Source: an uncultured Oribacterium sp.
GTDB taxonomy: Bacteria > Bacillota > Clostridia > Lachnospirales > Lachnospiraceae
Reading direction: 5' to 3'
DNA: 64,000 bases
Assembly (NCBI GenBank): GCA_900770445.1
Contig: CAAGKO010000040.1
Coordinates: 7,224 to 71,223 of the forward strand
Shown here in pieces: positions 24,325-32,847 of the stretch. The translations under genes and the position numbers were made by a program. Position 1 is the stretch's first letter. Each line of letters opens with the position of its first letter. Below the pieces are notes generated by a model. It searched no databases. It was given only the letters and a program-made list of their open reading frames with translations, and had not been told where the DNA came from.

Positions 24325-26418
24325 ATGTACAAGAGTTATTCAATGGAACTCGCCGGCAGAACACTGACCGTCGATATCGGTCGTGTATGTGCCCAGGCGA
24401 ACGGTGCAGCACTGATGCACTATGGTGATACGACGGTTCTTTCCACCTGTACTGCATCGGCTCAGCCACGTGACGGTATCGACTTCTTCCCGCTCCAGGT
24501 AGAGTATGAGGAGAAGATGTATGCCGTAGGACAGTTCCCGGGCGGATTCAAGAAGAGAGAGGGCAGAGCCAGCGATAATGCGATCCTCACCTCCCGTGTC
24601 ATCGATCGCCCGATGAGACCGCTGTTCCCGAAGGATTTCCGTAACGATGTTCTGCTCGACAACCTCGTGATGTCCGTCGATCAGGACTGCTCACCGGAGC
24701 TTCTTGCGATGCTTGGTTCTTCCCTGGCAACGGCGATTTCAAACGTTCCATGGGACGGTCCATGCGCATCCACTCAGGTCGGTATGATCAACGGTGAGTT
24801 TATCATCAACCCGACCAACGCAGAGAAGACCGTATCCGATCTGAATCTGACCGTTGCATCGACCCGCGATAAGGTCATCATGATCGAGGCGGGTGCAAAC
24901 TGCATCTCTGATGATCAGATGATCGAGGCCATCTATAAGGCAGACGAGATCAATAAGCAGATCATCAGCTTCTTCGATTCCATCATCGCCGAGTGTGGTA
25001 AGGAAAAGACACCGTATGAGAGCTATGCGGTTCCGCAGGCACTCTTCGATAAGATCAAGTCCATCGTTCCGGAAGAAGAGATGGAGAAGGCGGTATTCAC
25101 CGATGACAAGCAGCAGCGTGATGCCAACATGGCTGAAGTGACCAGAAAGCTCGAGGAGGCACTTGCAGATGATGAGGATGCCCTTCAGCAGCTTCCGGAT
25201 GCCGTATATCAGTACGAGAAGAAGACCGTTCGTAAGATGATCCTGAAGGATCACAAGAGACCGGATGGTCGTAAGATCGAGGAGATCCGTCCGCTCGAGG
25301 CAGAGGTGGATCTGATTCCGAGAGTCCATGGCTCTGCGATGTTCAAGCGTGGACAGACACAGATCCTCGATATCGTCACCCTGGCACCTCTTTCCGAGGT
25401 TCAGAAGGTCGAGGGACTCAACGAGTACATCACCGAGAAGCGTTACCTTCACCAGTATAACTTCCCGGGCTACTCCGTAGGTGAGGCGAAGGCCAGCCGT
25501 GGACCGGGACGTCGTGAGATCGGTCATGGCGCACTCGCAGAGAGGGCACTGATGCCGGTGATTCCGTCCGTCGAGGAGTTTCCGTATGCGATCCGTGCCG
25601 TTTCCGAGACCATGGAGTCGAACGGTTCCACTTCCATGGGTTCGACCTGCGCATCCTGCCTGTCACTGATGGCAGCCGGTGTTCCGATCAAGGAGCCGGT
25701 CGCTGGAATCAGCTGCGGTCTCGTGACCGGTGATACCGATGATGACTACATCGTACTGACCGATATCCAGGGCCTCGAGGATTTCTTCGGTGACATGGAC
25801 TTCAAGGTAACCGGTACACATGAGGGCATCACCGCGATCCAGATGGATATCAAGATCCACGGTCTCACCAGAGACATCGTGACCGAGGCGATCCACAGAG
25901 CCCACGAGGCACGTCTCGTCATCATGGATGGCGTTATGAAGGATGCGATCGCCGCTCCGCGTGCAGAGCTTTCCGAGTATGCGCCGAAGATCATCACCAT
26001 GCAGATCGATCCGCAGAAGATCGGTGATGTCATCGGTAAGCAGGGTAAGACCATCAACGGCATCATCGATGAGACCGGTGCAAAGATCGACATCGACGAC
26101 AGCGGTATGGTTTCCATCTCCGGCATCGATAAGAACGCCCTCGAGAAGGCGAAGAAGATCATCGAGTCCATCGTCAACGACATCGAGCCGGGTCAGGTTC
26201 TGACCGGTAAGGTCGTTCGTATCATGAACTTCGGTGCCTTCGTACAGCTCAGCCCGAACAAGGATGGTATGGTCCATATCTCGAAGCTCGCAGACGGCCG
26301 CGTGGATAAGGTAGAGGATGTGGTCAACATCGGCGACGAAGTAACCGTCAAGGTTCAGGAGATCGACAAGATGGGCCGTATCAATCTCACCATGCGTCCT
26401 CAGGATCTGAGAGATTAA
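24325..26418 (+). CDS. pnp: Polynucleotide phosphorylase
   Basis: PNPase degrades RNA 3' to 5' using phosphate and is part of the degradosome-like RNA decay machinery. The 697-residue protein has two RNase PH-like domains (first with FFPLQVEYEEKMYAVGQFPGGFKKREGR; second with HKRPDGRKIEEIRPLEAEVDLIPRVHGSAMFKRGQTQ), the linking helical domain, a KH domain (IGKQGKTINGIIDETGAKIDI) and an S1 domain (GQVLTGKVVRIMNFGAFVQLSPNKDGMVHISKL). AAAGGAGG precedes the start. Its leader is structured; PNPase autoregulation through its leader is known in enterobacteria by another mechanism. Confidence 0.98.
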   Translation: MYKSYSMELAGRTLTVDIGRVCAQANGAALMHYGDTTVLSTCTASAQPRDGIDFFPLQVEYEEKMYAVGQFPGGFKKREGRASDNAILTSRVIDRPMRPLFPKDFRNDVLLDNLVMSVDQDCSPELLAMLGSSLATAISNVPWDGPCASTQVGMINGEFIINPTNAEKTVSDLNLTVASTRDKVIMIEAGANCISDDQMIEAIYKADEINKQIISFFDSIIAECGKEKTPYESYAVPQALFDKIKSIVPEEEMEKAVFTDDKQQRDANMAEVTRKLEEALADDEDALQQLPDAVYQYEKKTVRKMILKDHKRPDGRKIEEIRPLEAEVDLIPRVHGSAMFKRGQTQILDIVTLAPLSEVQKVEGLNEYITEKRYLHQYNFPGYSVGEAKASRGPGRREIGHGALAERALMPVIPSVEEFPYAIRAVSETMESNGSTSMGSTCASCLSLMAAGVPIKEPVAGISCGLVTGDTDDDYIVLTDIQGLEDFFGDMDFKVTGTHEGITAIQMDIKIHGLTRDIVTEAIHRAHEARLVIMDGVMKDAIAAPRAELSEYAPKIITMQIDPQKIGDVIGKQGKTINGIIDETGAKIDIDDSGMVSISGIDKNALEKAKKIIESIVNDIEPGQVLTGKVVRIMNFGAFVQLSPNKDGMVHISKLADGRVDKVEDVVNIGDEVTVKVQEIDKMGRINLTMRPQDLRD

Positions 26419-26431
26419 GGAGTTTTATATT

Positions 26432-27883
26432 ATGAAGATCAGAACGAGATATGCACCTTCTCCAACCGGAAGAATGCATGTAGGGAACCTTCGTACCGCA
26501 CTGTACGCCTACCTCATCGCGAAGCATGAGGGCGGTGATTTCCTCCTCCGTATCGAGGATACCGACCAGGAGCGTTTCGTCGAGGGAGCCGTCGAGCTTA
26601 TCAATGAAACCCTCGCGGATACCGGCCTGATCGCGGATGAGTCCCCGGATAAGCCAGGCGACTGCGGTCCGTACGTGCAGTCCGAGCGTCGTGCACAGGG
26701 CATCTATATGAAGTATGCGAAGCAGCTCGTCGATGAGGGCAAAGCATACTACTGCTTCTGCACGAAGGAGCGTCTCGAGTCCCTGAAGACCACCGTGAAC
26801 GGAGAGGAGATCATGCACTATGATAAGCATTGCCTCTCCCTCTCGAAGGAGGAGATCGAAGCAAACCTCGCCGCCGGTATGCCGTATGTCATCCGTCAGA
26901 ACAACCCGACCGAAGGCACGACGACCTTCCACGACGAGCTCTACGGAGACGTCACGGTCGATAACGCCGAGCTCGATGACATGGTGCTCATCAAGTCCGA
27001 TGGCTATCCGACCTATAATTTCGCCAATGTCGTCGATGATCATCTGATGGGCATCACCCATGTCGTTCGCGGCAACGAGTATCTGAGCTCCAGCCCGAAG
27101 TACAATCGTCTCTATGAGGCCTTCGGCTGGGAGATCCCGAAGTATATTCACTGCCCGCTCATCACCGATGAGAACCATAAGAAGCTCAGCAAGCGTTCCG
27201 GTCATGCATCCTTCGAGGACCTCATCGACCAGGGCTTCGTTGCAGAGGCAGTCGTAAACTTCGTCGCCCTCCTCGGCTGGTCTCCGGAGGATAACAACGA
27301 GATCATGTCCCTCCAGGACCTCATCGAGAAGTTCGATTATCATCGTATCTCGAAGAGTCCGGCTGTCTTCGATATGGAGAAGCTGCGCTGGATGGATGGC
27401 GAGTACATCAAGGCGATGGATTTCGATAAGTATTACGAGCGTGCGCTTCCGTATATTCAGAAGATCATCACGAAGCCGCTCGATCTCCGGCACATCGCGA
27501 CGATGGTGAAGACCCGTATCGAGATCTTCCCGGACATCAACGAGGAGATGATCGGCTTCTTCGAGGCCCTTCCGGAGTATAGCACCGAGCTCTATGTGAA
27601 CAAGAAGTCGAAGACGAACCTTGAGAATTCACTCGCGCTTCTCCGCGAGGTACAACCGCTTCTCAGTGCCCAGGAGGATTTTTCCAACGACGCCCTGTTC
27701 GCGTTGCTTTCCGCGTATGGTAAGGAGAAAGGTTACAAGACCGGCTTCATCATGTGGCCGATTCGTATCGCTCTTTCCGGCCGTCAGATGACCCCTGCCG
27801 GTGCGACCGAGATCATGGAGGTCCTCGGTAAGGAGGAGTCTCTCCGGCGTATCGCCGATGGTATCCGTCGCCTCGAGGCGTAA
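26432..27883 (+). CDS. gltX: Glutamyl-tRNA synthetase
   Basis: The enzyme charges tRNA-Glu (and possibly tRNA-Gln, followed by transamidation). The 483-residue protein has the class I HIGH-like motif APSPTGRMHVGNLR, the insert with a CFCTKERL segment, and the KMSKS-like motif KLSKRSGHAS, then an anticodon-binding C-terminal half. AAGGAG lies eight bases upstream, 13 bp after pnp, so it may be cotranscribed with pnp. A hairpin at 28011-28036 probably ends the transcript. Confidence 0.96.
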   Translation: MKIRTRYAPSPTGRMHVGNLRTALYAYLIAKHEGGDFLLRIEDTDQERFVEGAVELINETLADTGLIADESPDKPGDCGPYVQSERRAQGIYMKYAKQLVDEGKAYYCFCTKERLESLKTTVNGEEIMHYDKHCLSLSKEEIEANLAAGMPYVIRQNNPTEGTTTFHDELYGDVTVDNAELDDMVLIKSDGYPTYNFANVVDDHLMGITHVVRGNEYLSSSPKYNRLYEAFGWEIPKYIHCPLITDENHKKLSKRSGHASFEDLIDQGFVAEAVVNFVALLGWSPEDNNEIMSLQDLIEKFDYHRISKSPAVFDMEKLRWMDGEYIKAMDFDKYYERALPYIQKIITKPLDLRHIATMVKTRIEIFPDINEEMIGFFEALPEYSTELYVNKKSKTNLENSLALLREVQPLLSAQEDFSNDALFALLSAYGKEKGYKTGFIMWPIRIALSGRQMTPAGATEIMEVLGKEESLRRIADGIRRLEA

Positions 27884-28010
27884 GGTCTATCCGGCCATGC
27901 CGCGAAGAGACGCGCAGGTAAGCTGTGCCGGCATACGCTGATGTGCGTATCGCGCCCACATATATCCGCATAAAATATGGTCGTTTTAACGACTATAGGA
28001 GATTTCCGAA

Positions 28011-28040
28011 ACCCATGGTAGAATACTGCCATGGGTTTTT
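28011..28040 (+). terminator. Terminator-like hairpin overlapping the helicase start codon
   Basis: ACCCATGGTA and TGCCATGGGT form a ten-bp stem (one G-U) with a six-base loop, followed by five Ts. The 3' arm contains the ATG used as the start of the downstream helicase gene (28031). It can serve as the gltX terminator and would also hide the start codon in readthrough RNA. Confidence 0.6.
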
Positions 28041-30022
28041 CTATCGATCAGAAACGGGCAATCGAACACAGAGACGGGCCGGCGATGGTGCTGGCAGGAC
28101 CGGGTTCCGGGAAGACGACGGTGATCACACATCGTATCCTGCAGCTGATCCAGAGCGGCGTGCGCCCGGAGGACATCCTCGTCATCACCTTCACGAAGGC
28201 CGCTGCCCTCGAGATGGAGAGCCGCTTCCGGAAGCTCTACCTCGAGGAGCAGATGAAGCAGCGGCTGGGGGACGCTTATGAAGCCGAAGTCGGGCATCGT
28301 CCGGCCTTTTCGTCCGGCGAGGATGCACGCCTCCCGGGCAGCCTGCGCGACGCCGGCGGCCAGGTGACCTTCGGCACCTTCCACTCGATCTTTTTCTTCA
28401 TCCTCCGTATCCGCTATCACTTTTCGTATAAAAACATCCTGAGCGAGCGGACGCAGTCGCAGATCCTGCGTGAAATCACCGACGCCCTCGGCATCGACTG
28501 CAGCTATGATCAGGACTTCCTGCGCCTTCTTATCGGTGAAATCTCCCGCTTCAAGGGAAGTGGGAAGCTGCTCTCAGAATTTGATTCAAACCTGCTCTCG
28601 AACGAGCAGTTCACGGCCCTCATGCTGCGCTACCAGGAGAGCCTGGGGCAGCAGCGCCTCGTGGACTTCGACGATATGCTGCTTCGCTGTCGTCAGCTCT
28701 TCCGCGATGAGCCTGCAGAGCTTCGCCGCTGGCAGGAGAAGTACCGTTACCTCCTGGTCGATGAGTTCCAGGATATCTCCCCTCTCCAGTATGAAATCGT
28801 GCGTATGCTTGCGCTGCCGGAAAACAATCTCTTCATCGTCGGGGATGACGACCAGTCGATCTATGCCTTCCGGGGCTCGGATCCCGGCATCATGCTCGGC
28901 TTCGAGCGCGATTATCCGGGCGCCGTGCGCATCACACTCTCAAATAACTACCGCTCGCATGAAGAAATCGTCGCATTTTCGATGCATGTCATCGCCCGGA
29001 ACGCACATCGCTTCCCGAAGGAAATCAAGGCCGTGCAGGGACCGGGCGGAAGGGCGCTCCGTTATCAGACGGGCGATACCCTGCAGGAGTATGCACTCGT
29101 GCTGAAGAACATCCGGGAGGAGCTCGCACGCGGGATCCCGCCGGAGCGCATCGCCGTCCTGTTCCGCACCCAGACCCTGGCGCGTCCGCTGATCTCCGAA
29201 TTTGTACGGCTGCAGCTTCCGTATACGACGCGTGATCATACGAAAAATCTCTATGACAGCACGGTGGCACAGGACATCCTCGCCTATATCCGGCTCGCCC
29301 TCGGCATAGGCACCCGCCGGGACTTCCTCCGCATCATGAATAAGCCGAACCGCTATATCTCGCGGGAGGCCGTCCGGGATCGCGCGATGGATTTCGAGAA
29401 GCTGCGACGCTACTACCGCGATAAGCGCGGGATGGACGTGATTCTCGATCGTTTCGTGGAGGATTTAAAGGCCATCCGGGCCCTGCCATCCGAAGCCGCG
29501 GTCATCTACATTGGCCTCCGCGTGGGATATATGAGCTATCTCGAGGCGTGGGCCCGTGAAAATCATACGGAGCCTGACGGCGTTCATGCTATAATGGATG
29601 CGCTGGAGCTGTCCGCGCGGCAGGAGCCGGATAAGCGGAAGTGGCTCGCCTATGCGGAGAACTACGGGGAGGAGCTGAAGCGGGCGGCAGTCCGGAACGA
29701 GGCTGGGCATGGTGTGCGGCTGATGACCTTCCATGGCAGTAAGGGGCTCGAGTTCGACATCGTCCATATCATCGATGCGACAGAGGGCGTGACACCGTAT
29801 ACGAAGGCGGTCACGCCGGCGCAGATCGAGGAGGAGCGACGGGCATTTTATGTCGCCTGTACGCGGGCGAAGAAAGAACTTCACATTTATTTCACAGAGA
29901 GTCGCTATGCTAAAAAATGCAGTCCGAGCCGCTTTCTGCTGGACGGACTGTCGGATGCGAAGCCGACACGCGATGGCTGGGTACGTTCGCTTCCGGAGAT
30001 CTTCCGGAGACGAAGAAGCTGA
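28031..30022 (+). CDS. UvrD/PcrA-type superfamily 1 DNA helicase
   Basis: The 663-residue ATP-dependent helicase has Walker A AGPGSGKTT (22-30), motif Ia TFTKAAALEM, motif II LVDEFQD, motif III GDDDQSIYAFRGS, motif IV NYRS, and motifs V/VI MTFHGSKGLEFDIVHIIDATEG and VACTRAKKELHIYF. It is shorter than classical PcrA/UvrD (about 720-740 residues), lacking most of the C-terminal tail that binds RNA polymerase. No good Shine-Dalgarno lies before the ATG at 28031, and the codon falls in a hairpin; the true start is uncertain but the domain begins within ten residues of it. Confidence 0.9.
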   Translation: MGFSIDQKRAIEHRDGPAMVLAGPGSGKTTVITHRILQLIQSGVRPEDILVITFTKAAALEMESRFRKLYLEEQMKQRLGDAYEAEVGHRPAFSSGEDARLPGSLRDAGGQVTFGTFHSIFFFILRIRYHFSYKNILSERTQSQILREITDALGIDCSYDQDFLRLLIGEISRFKGSGKLLSEFDSNLLSNEQFTALMLRYQESLGQQRLVDFDDMLLRCRQLFRDEPAELRRWQEKYRYLLVDEFQDISPLQYEIVRMLALPENNLFIVGDDDQSIYAFRGSDPGIMLGFERDYPGAVRITLSNNYRSHEEIVAFSMHVIARNAHRFPKEIKAVQGPGGRALRYQTGDTLQEYALVLKNIREELARGIPPERIAVLFRTQTLARPLISEFVRLQLPYTTRDHTKNLYDSTVAQDILAYIRLALGIGTRRDFLRIMNKPNRYISREAVRDRAMDFEKLRRYYRDKRGMDVILDRFVEDLKAIRALPSEAAVIYIGLRVGYMSYLEAWARENHTEPDGVHAIMDALELSARQEPDKRKWLAYAENYGEELKRAAVRNEAGHGVRLMTFHGSKGLEFDIVHIIDATEGVTPYTKAVTPAQIEEERRAFYVACTRAKKELHIYFTESRYAKKCSPSRFLLDGLSDAKPTRDGWVRSLPEIFRRRRS

Positions 30023-30125
30023 ACCATGGCTGAAGCATCACCGGCATCACGGTCCCTGAGACGGATACGGATGAGCGCGCCGAAGGCGCAGAACACGCAT
30101 GCATTAAATAGTAAGAGGTAGGAAG

Positions 30126-30809
30126 ATGGATAAATTAAAGGTACTGGTGGTCGATGATGAAGATCGGATGCGGAAGCTCATCTCGGATTTCCTGAAGATC
30201 AAGGGCTATGAGACCGTGGAGGCCGGTGACGGCGAGGAAGCGATCGATGTCTTCTTCGCAGATAAGGAGATCGCGCTCATCATCCTCGATGTGATGATGC
30301 CGAAGATGGATGGATGGGAGGTGCTGAAAACCGTGCGCGAGCACAGTAAGGTGCCGGTCATCATGCTGACGGCGCGGACCGAGGAGACGGACGAGCTGAA
30401 GGGCTTCGAGTATGGTGCCGACGAGTACATCTCGAAGCCGTTTTCACCGAAGATCCTGGTGGCCCGTGTCGAGGCGATCCTTCGCCGCTCCGGTGTGAGC
30501 CAGGATGAGGTCGTACGGCTCGGCGGCATCGAGGTCGACAAGTCGGCGCACTCGGTGAAGATCGACGGAAAGGAGATCGAGCTCAGCTTCAAGGAGTATG
30601 AGCTTCTGCTCTACTTCATCGAAAACAAGGGCATCGCGCTGTCCCGTGAGAAGATTCTGAATAACGTCTGGAATTATGATTACTTCGGTGATGCCCGGAC
30701 CATCGACACGCATGTCAAGAAGCTGCGGGCGAAAATGGGCGCGAAGGGTGATTATATCAAGACCGTCTGGGGCATGGGCTATAAGTTCGAAGTGGAAGAG
30801 AAGGCATGA
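30126..30809 (+). CDS. OmpR-family response regulator
   Basis: The 227-residue protein has a receiver domain (VVDDED, phospho-acceptor Asp55 in LIILDVMMPKMDG, Lys in YISKPF) and a winged-helix effector domain ending KTVWGMGYKFE. The ATG has AGGTAGGA upstream. It overlaps the kinase gene by four bases (ATGA), so the pair is translationally coupled. Sequence-level targets are not apparent. Confidence 0.95.
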   Translation: MDKLKVLVVDDEDRMRKLISDFLKIKGYETVEAGDGEEAIDVFFADKEIALIILDVMMPKMDGWEVLKTVREHSKVPVIMLTARTEETDELKGFEYGADEYISKPFSPKILVARVEAILRRSGVSQDEVVRLGGIEVDKSAHSVKIDGKEIELSFKEYELLLYFIENKGIALSREKILNNVWNYDYFGDARTIDTHVKKLRAKMGAKGDYIKTVWGMGYKFEVEEKA

Positions 30810-32371
30810 AAAAGCAGAATCGTTTTAAAAGCAGTATCAAATGGCGTTTCACCTTCATCTTCATGGGCCTGATCGCCGTCCTGTTCATCGCCATCCTGCT
30901 GGCAAATTCCTTCCTGCTGGAAGGCTCCTACACGATGCAGAAGGTCAGCACCCTGGAGAATGCCTACTCAACCCTCGATGCAATGCTGGGAAGCAGCACG
31001 GATACGGACGACCGCGTCGATCAGCTGTTTCCGAGCAACTACGATACCTCGAATCCGGAGACGGAAACACCGGCGACAACGTATCTGAAGTCACTCTCAG
31101 AGACGAGTAATGTCAGCGTCATCATCATTGACACGCAGACGGATCGGGTATTCTCGACCTTCGGCGATTTGAATCGTCAGTCCCAGAAGCTGAATCGGTA
31201 TATTTTCGGAAACCGTTTCGGTGAGAAGGGAAAGATCCTTGCGAGCTTTGATAATTATATCATCGAGCGGAACCGCGACCAGAACAGTGGAAACCTCTAC
31301 ATAGAGAGCTGGGGATACTTTTCGGATAATACGACGACATTTATTATGTCGATGCCGATTTCCAGCCTGCGCGAGTCGGTATCCTTCTTTAACCGTTTCC
31401 TCCTGATCATCGGTATTTGTGCGATGGTGATCGGCTCCATCATCGTTTACTTCATGAGTCGTGAAATCTCAAAGCCGATCAACGAGATCGCCAGCCTGAG
31501 TGAGAAGATGTCGAGACTGGACTTCACAACACGTTATACCGGCTGCCGCTATGATGAAATCGGTGTACTCGGTAATTCTATGAATGTGATGTCTGATAAA
31601 CTGGAGAGCGCCATCGCTGAGCTCAAAACTGCAAATAACGAACTACAGTCGGATGTTCAGAACAAAACGAAGATCGCGGCGCGCCAGCAGGAGTTTATCG
31701 CCAATGTCTCCCACGAGCTGAAGACGCCGATCGCGCTGATTCAGGGCTACGCGGAGGGACTCAATGAGGGACTTGCGGACGATCCGACGGCACGGGAATA
31801 CTACTGTGGTGTCATCGTGGATGAGGCGAAGCGCATGAACATCATGGTGCATGAGCTCATGAATCTGAGCTCGATCGAGCAGGGCAAGGACCTGCCGGAC
31901 TTCGCCCTCTTCGACATCTCGAAGGTGGTCCATGGCGTCGTGACGAAGTCGGATATCCTGATCCGTCAGAAGGATGCCCATGTGGAGATCGATATCCCGG
32001 AGGGCACGATGGTCTGGGCAGACGAATTCAAGATCGAGGAGGTCATCACGAACTACCTGAACAACGCACTCAACCATCTGCAGGCGCCGAATAACATCAG
32101 CCTCTTCTCTGAAAAGGCACCGAACGGCACGGTATCGATCCATGTATCGAATACCGGCAAGCCGATTCCGGAGGAGGACCTACAGCAGATCTGGGAGAAG
32201 TTCTTCAAGGTCGATAAGGCGCATACCCGCTCCTACGGTGGCAGCGGCCTCGGCCTTAGCATCGTCAAGGCCATCATGGAGTCCCACCACCAGAAGTGTG
32301 GTGTGAAGAATACACGGACCGGCGTGGATTTCTGGTTCACGCTCGATTCCGAGAAGAAAAGCTACAGCTGA
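30806..32371 (+). CDS. HAMP-containing membrane sensor histidine kinase
   Basis: The 521-residue kinase has a transmembrane helix at about 15-35, an extracytoplasmic sensor region (about 36-196), a second helix at about 197-217, a HAMP domain (ISKPINEIASLSEKMSRLDF), a coiled segment, HisKA with FIANVSHELKTPIALIQGYAEGL (His303), and a HATPase with N-box ITNYLNNALNH, and GSGLGLSIVKAIMESH. Translationally coupled to its regulator. The architecture resembles VanS/ResE-like kinases that sense the envelope; the signal is not known. Confidence 0.94.
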   Translation: MKKQNRFKSSIKWRFTFIFMGLIAVLFIAILLANSFLLEGSYTMQKVSTLENAYSTLDAMLGSSTDTDDRVDQLFPSNYDTSNPETETPATTYLKSLSETSNVSVIIIDTQTDRVFSTFGDLNRQSQKLNRYIFGNRFGEKGKILASFDNYIIERNRDQNSGNLYIESWGYFSDNTTTFIMSMPISSLRESVSFFNRFLLIIGICAMVIGSIIVYFMSREISKPINEIASLSEKMSRLDFTTRYTGCRYDEIGVLGNSMNVMSDKLESAIAELKTANNELQSDVQNKTKIAARQQEFIANVSHELKTPIALIQGYAEGLNEGLADDPTAREYYCGVIVDEAKRMNIMVHELMNLSSIEQGKDLPDFALFDISKVVHGVVTKSDILIRQKDAHVEIDIPEGTMVWADEFKIEEVITNYLNNALNHLQAPNNISLFSEKAPNGTVSIHVSNTGKPIPEEDLQQIWEKFFKVDKAHTRSYGGSGLGLSIVKAIMESHHQKCGVKNTRTGVDFWFTLDSEKKSYS

Positions 32372-32378
32372 AACATGG

Positions 32379-32458
32379 CCTGATGCAGCCTCCCGGACGG
32401 GCACATATCCGCGTTGAAAACGGATATTCACTGCGTTCGAGATCGGTGCATCGTCAGG
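32379..32458 (+). promoter_or_regulatory. Folded leader region before a small unknown gene
   Basis: CCTGATGCA (32379-32387) can pair with TGCATCGTCAGG (32447-32458, with a two-base bulge), enclosing a second stem ATATCCG/CGGATAT (32405-32411 with 32421-32427). The closing stem plus internal hairpin has a junction-like look, but no known riboswitch class is recognised. Confidence 0.35.
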
Positions 32459-32509
32459 TCCACGATAAAAAAGAGAAAGAAACATGAATAGTGAATGGAG
32501 GAAAAACAG

Positions 32510-32740
32510 ATGATGAATCCAGCAGCGATGATGAAGGTTGCCGGCCTTCTCAAGAAGTTCCAGGCAGATCACCCGAAGGTGGTCTCCTATGTCCAGCATT
32601 TCGTCTCCACAGGGATCCCCGAGGGCTCGGTGATCGAGATCACGATCACGAAGCCGGGTGCACAGCCGGTGACCACCAACTTCCGCGTTCTGCAGGACGA
32701 TGTCGAGATGGTGGAAGCTCTGAAGAACATGCAGAAGTAA
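32510..32740 (+). CDS. Small conserved-looking protein of unknown function
   Basis: The 76-residue protein has a helical N-terminus (AAMMKVAGLLKKFQADHPKVVSYVQHF), followed by beta-like sequence (SVIEITITKPGAQPVTTNFRVLQDDVEMVEALKNM). It is soluble, with no signal peptide or metal motif. Its Shine-Dalgarno GGAGG is well placed before the ATG at 32510 (a start at 32495 would place that site in the coding region). It is not recognised as any named family. It follows the two-component system and may belong to its transcript; a large inverted repeat lies just after it. Confidence 0.7.
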   Translation: MMNPAAMMKVAGLLKKFQADHPKVVSYVQHFVSTGIPEGSVIEITITKPGAQPVTTNFRVLQDDVEMVEALKNMQK

Positions 32741-32746
32741 TGAATG

Positions 32747-32807
32747 ATCGGACGTAAAAGCCTTTGCCGACGGACGCGTCCGGACTGCAAGGGCTTTTAC
32801 GTCCGAT
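32747..32807. repeat. Large inverted repeat after the small gene
   Basis: Fourteen bases at 32747-32760 pair perfectly with 32794-32807; pairing continues inward with mismatches to a GGACGCGTCC palindrome at the tip. It lacks a U-run of terminator length on either strand, but could block transcription or protect the 3' end. Confidence 0.6.
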
Positions 32808-32847
32808 TAAACGCCCCTCAGGGCACCATAAGGGAAAGACAGGTTTT

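Noticed and set aside
27925..28281. Possible short gene preceding the helicase in another frame
   Set aside because: It runs across the terminator hairpin and into the helicase gene without a conserved motif.
32747..32807. Inverted repeat as a transposon end or attachment site
   Set aside because: No target duplication, transposase or integrase is near; it is better described as a local hairpin.
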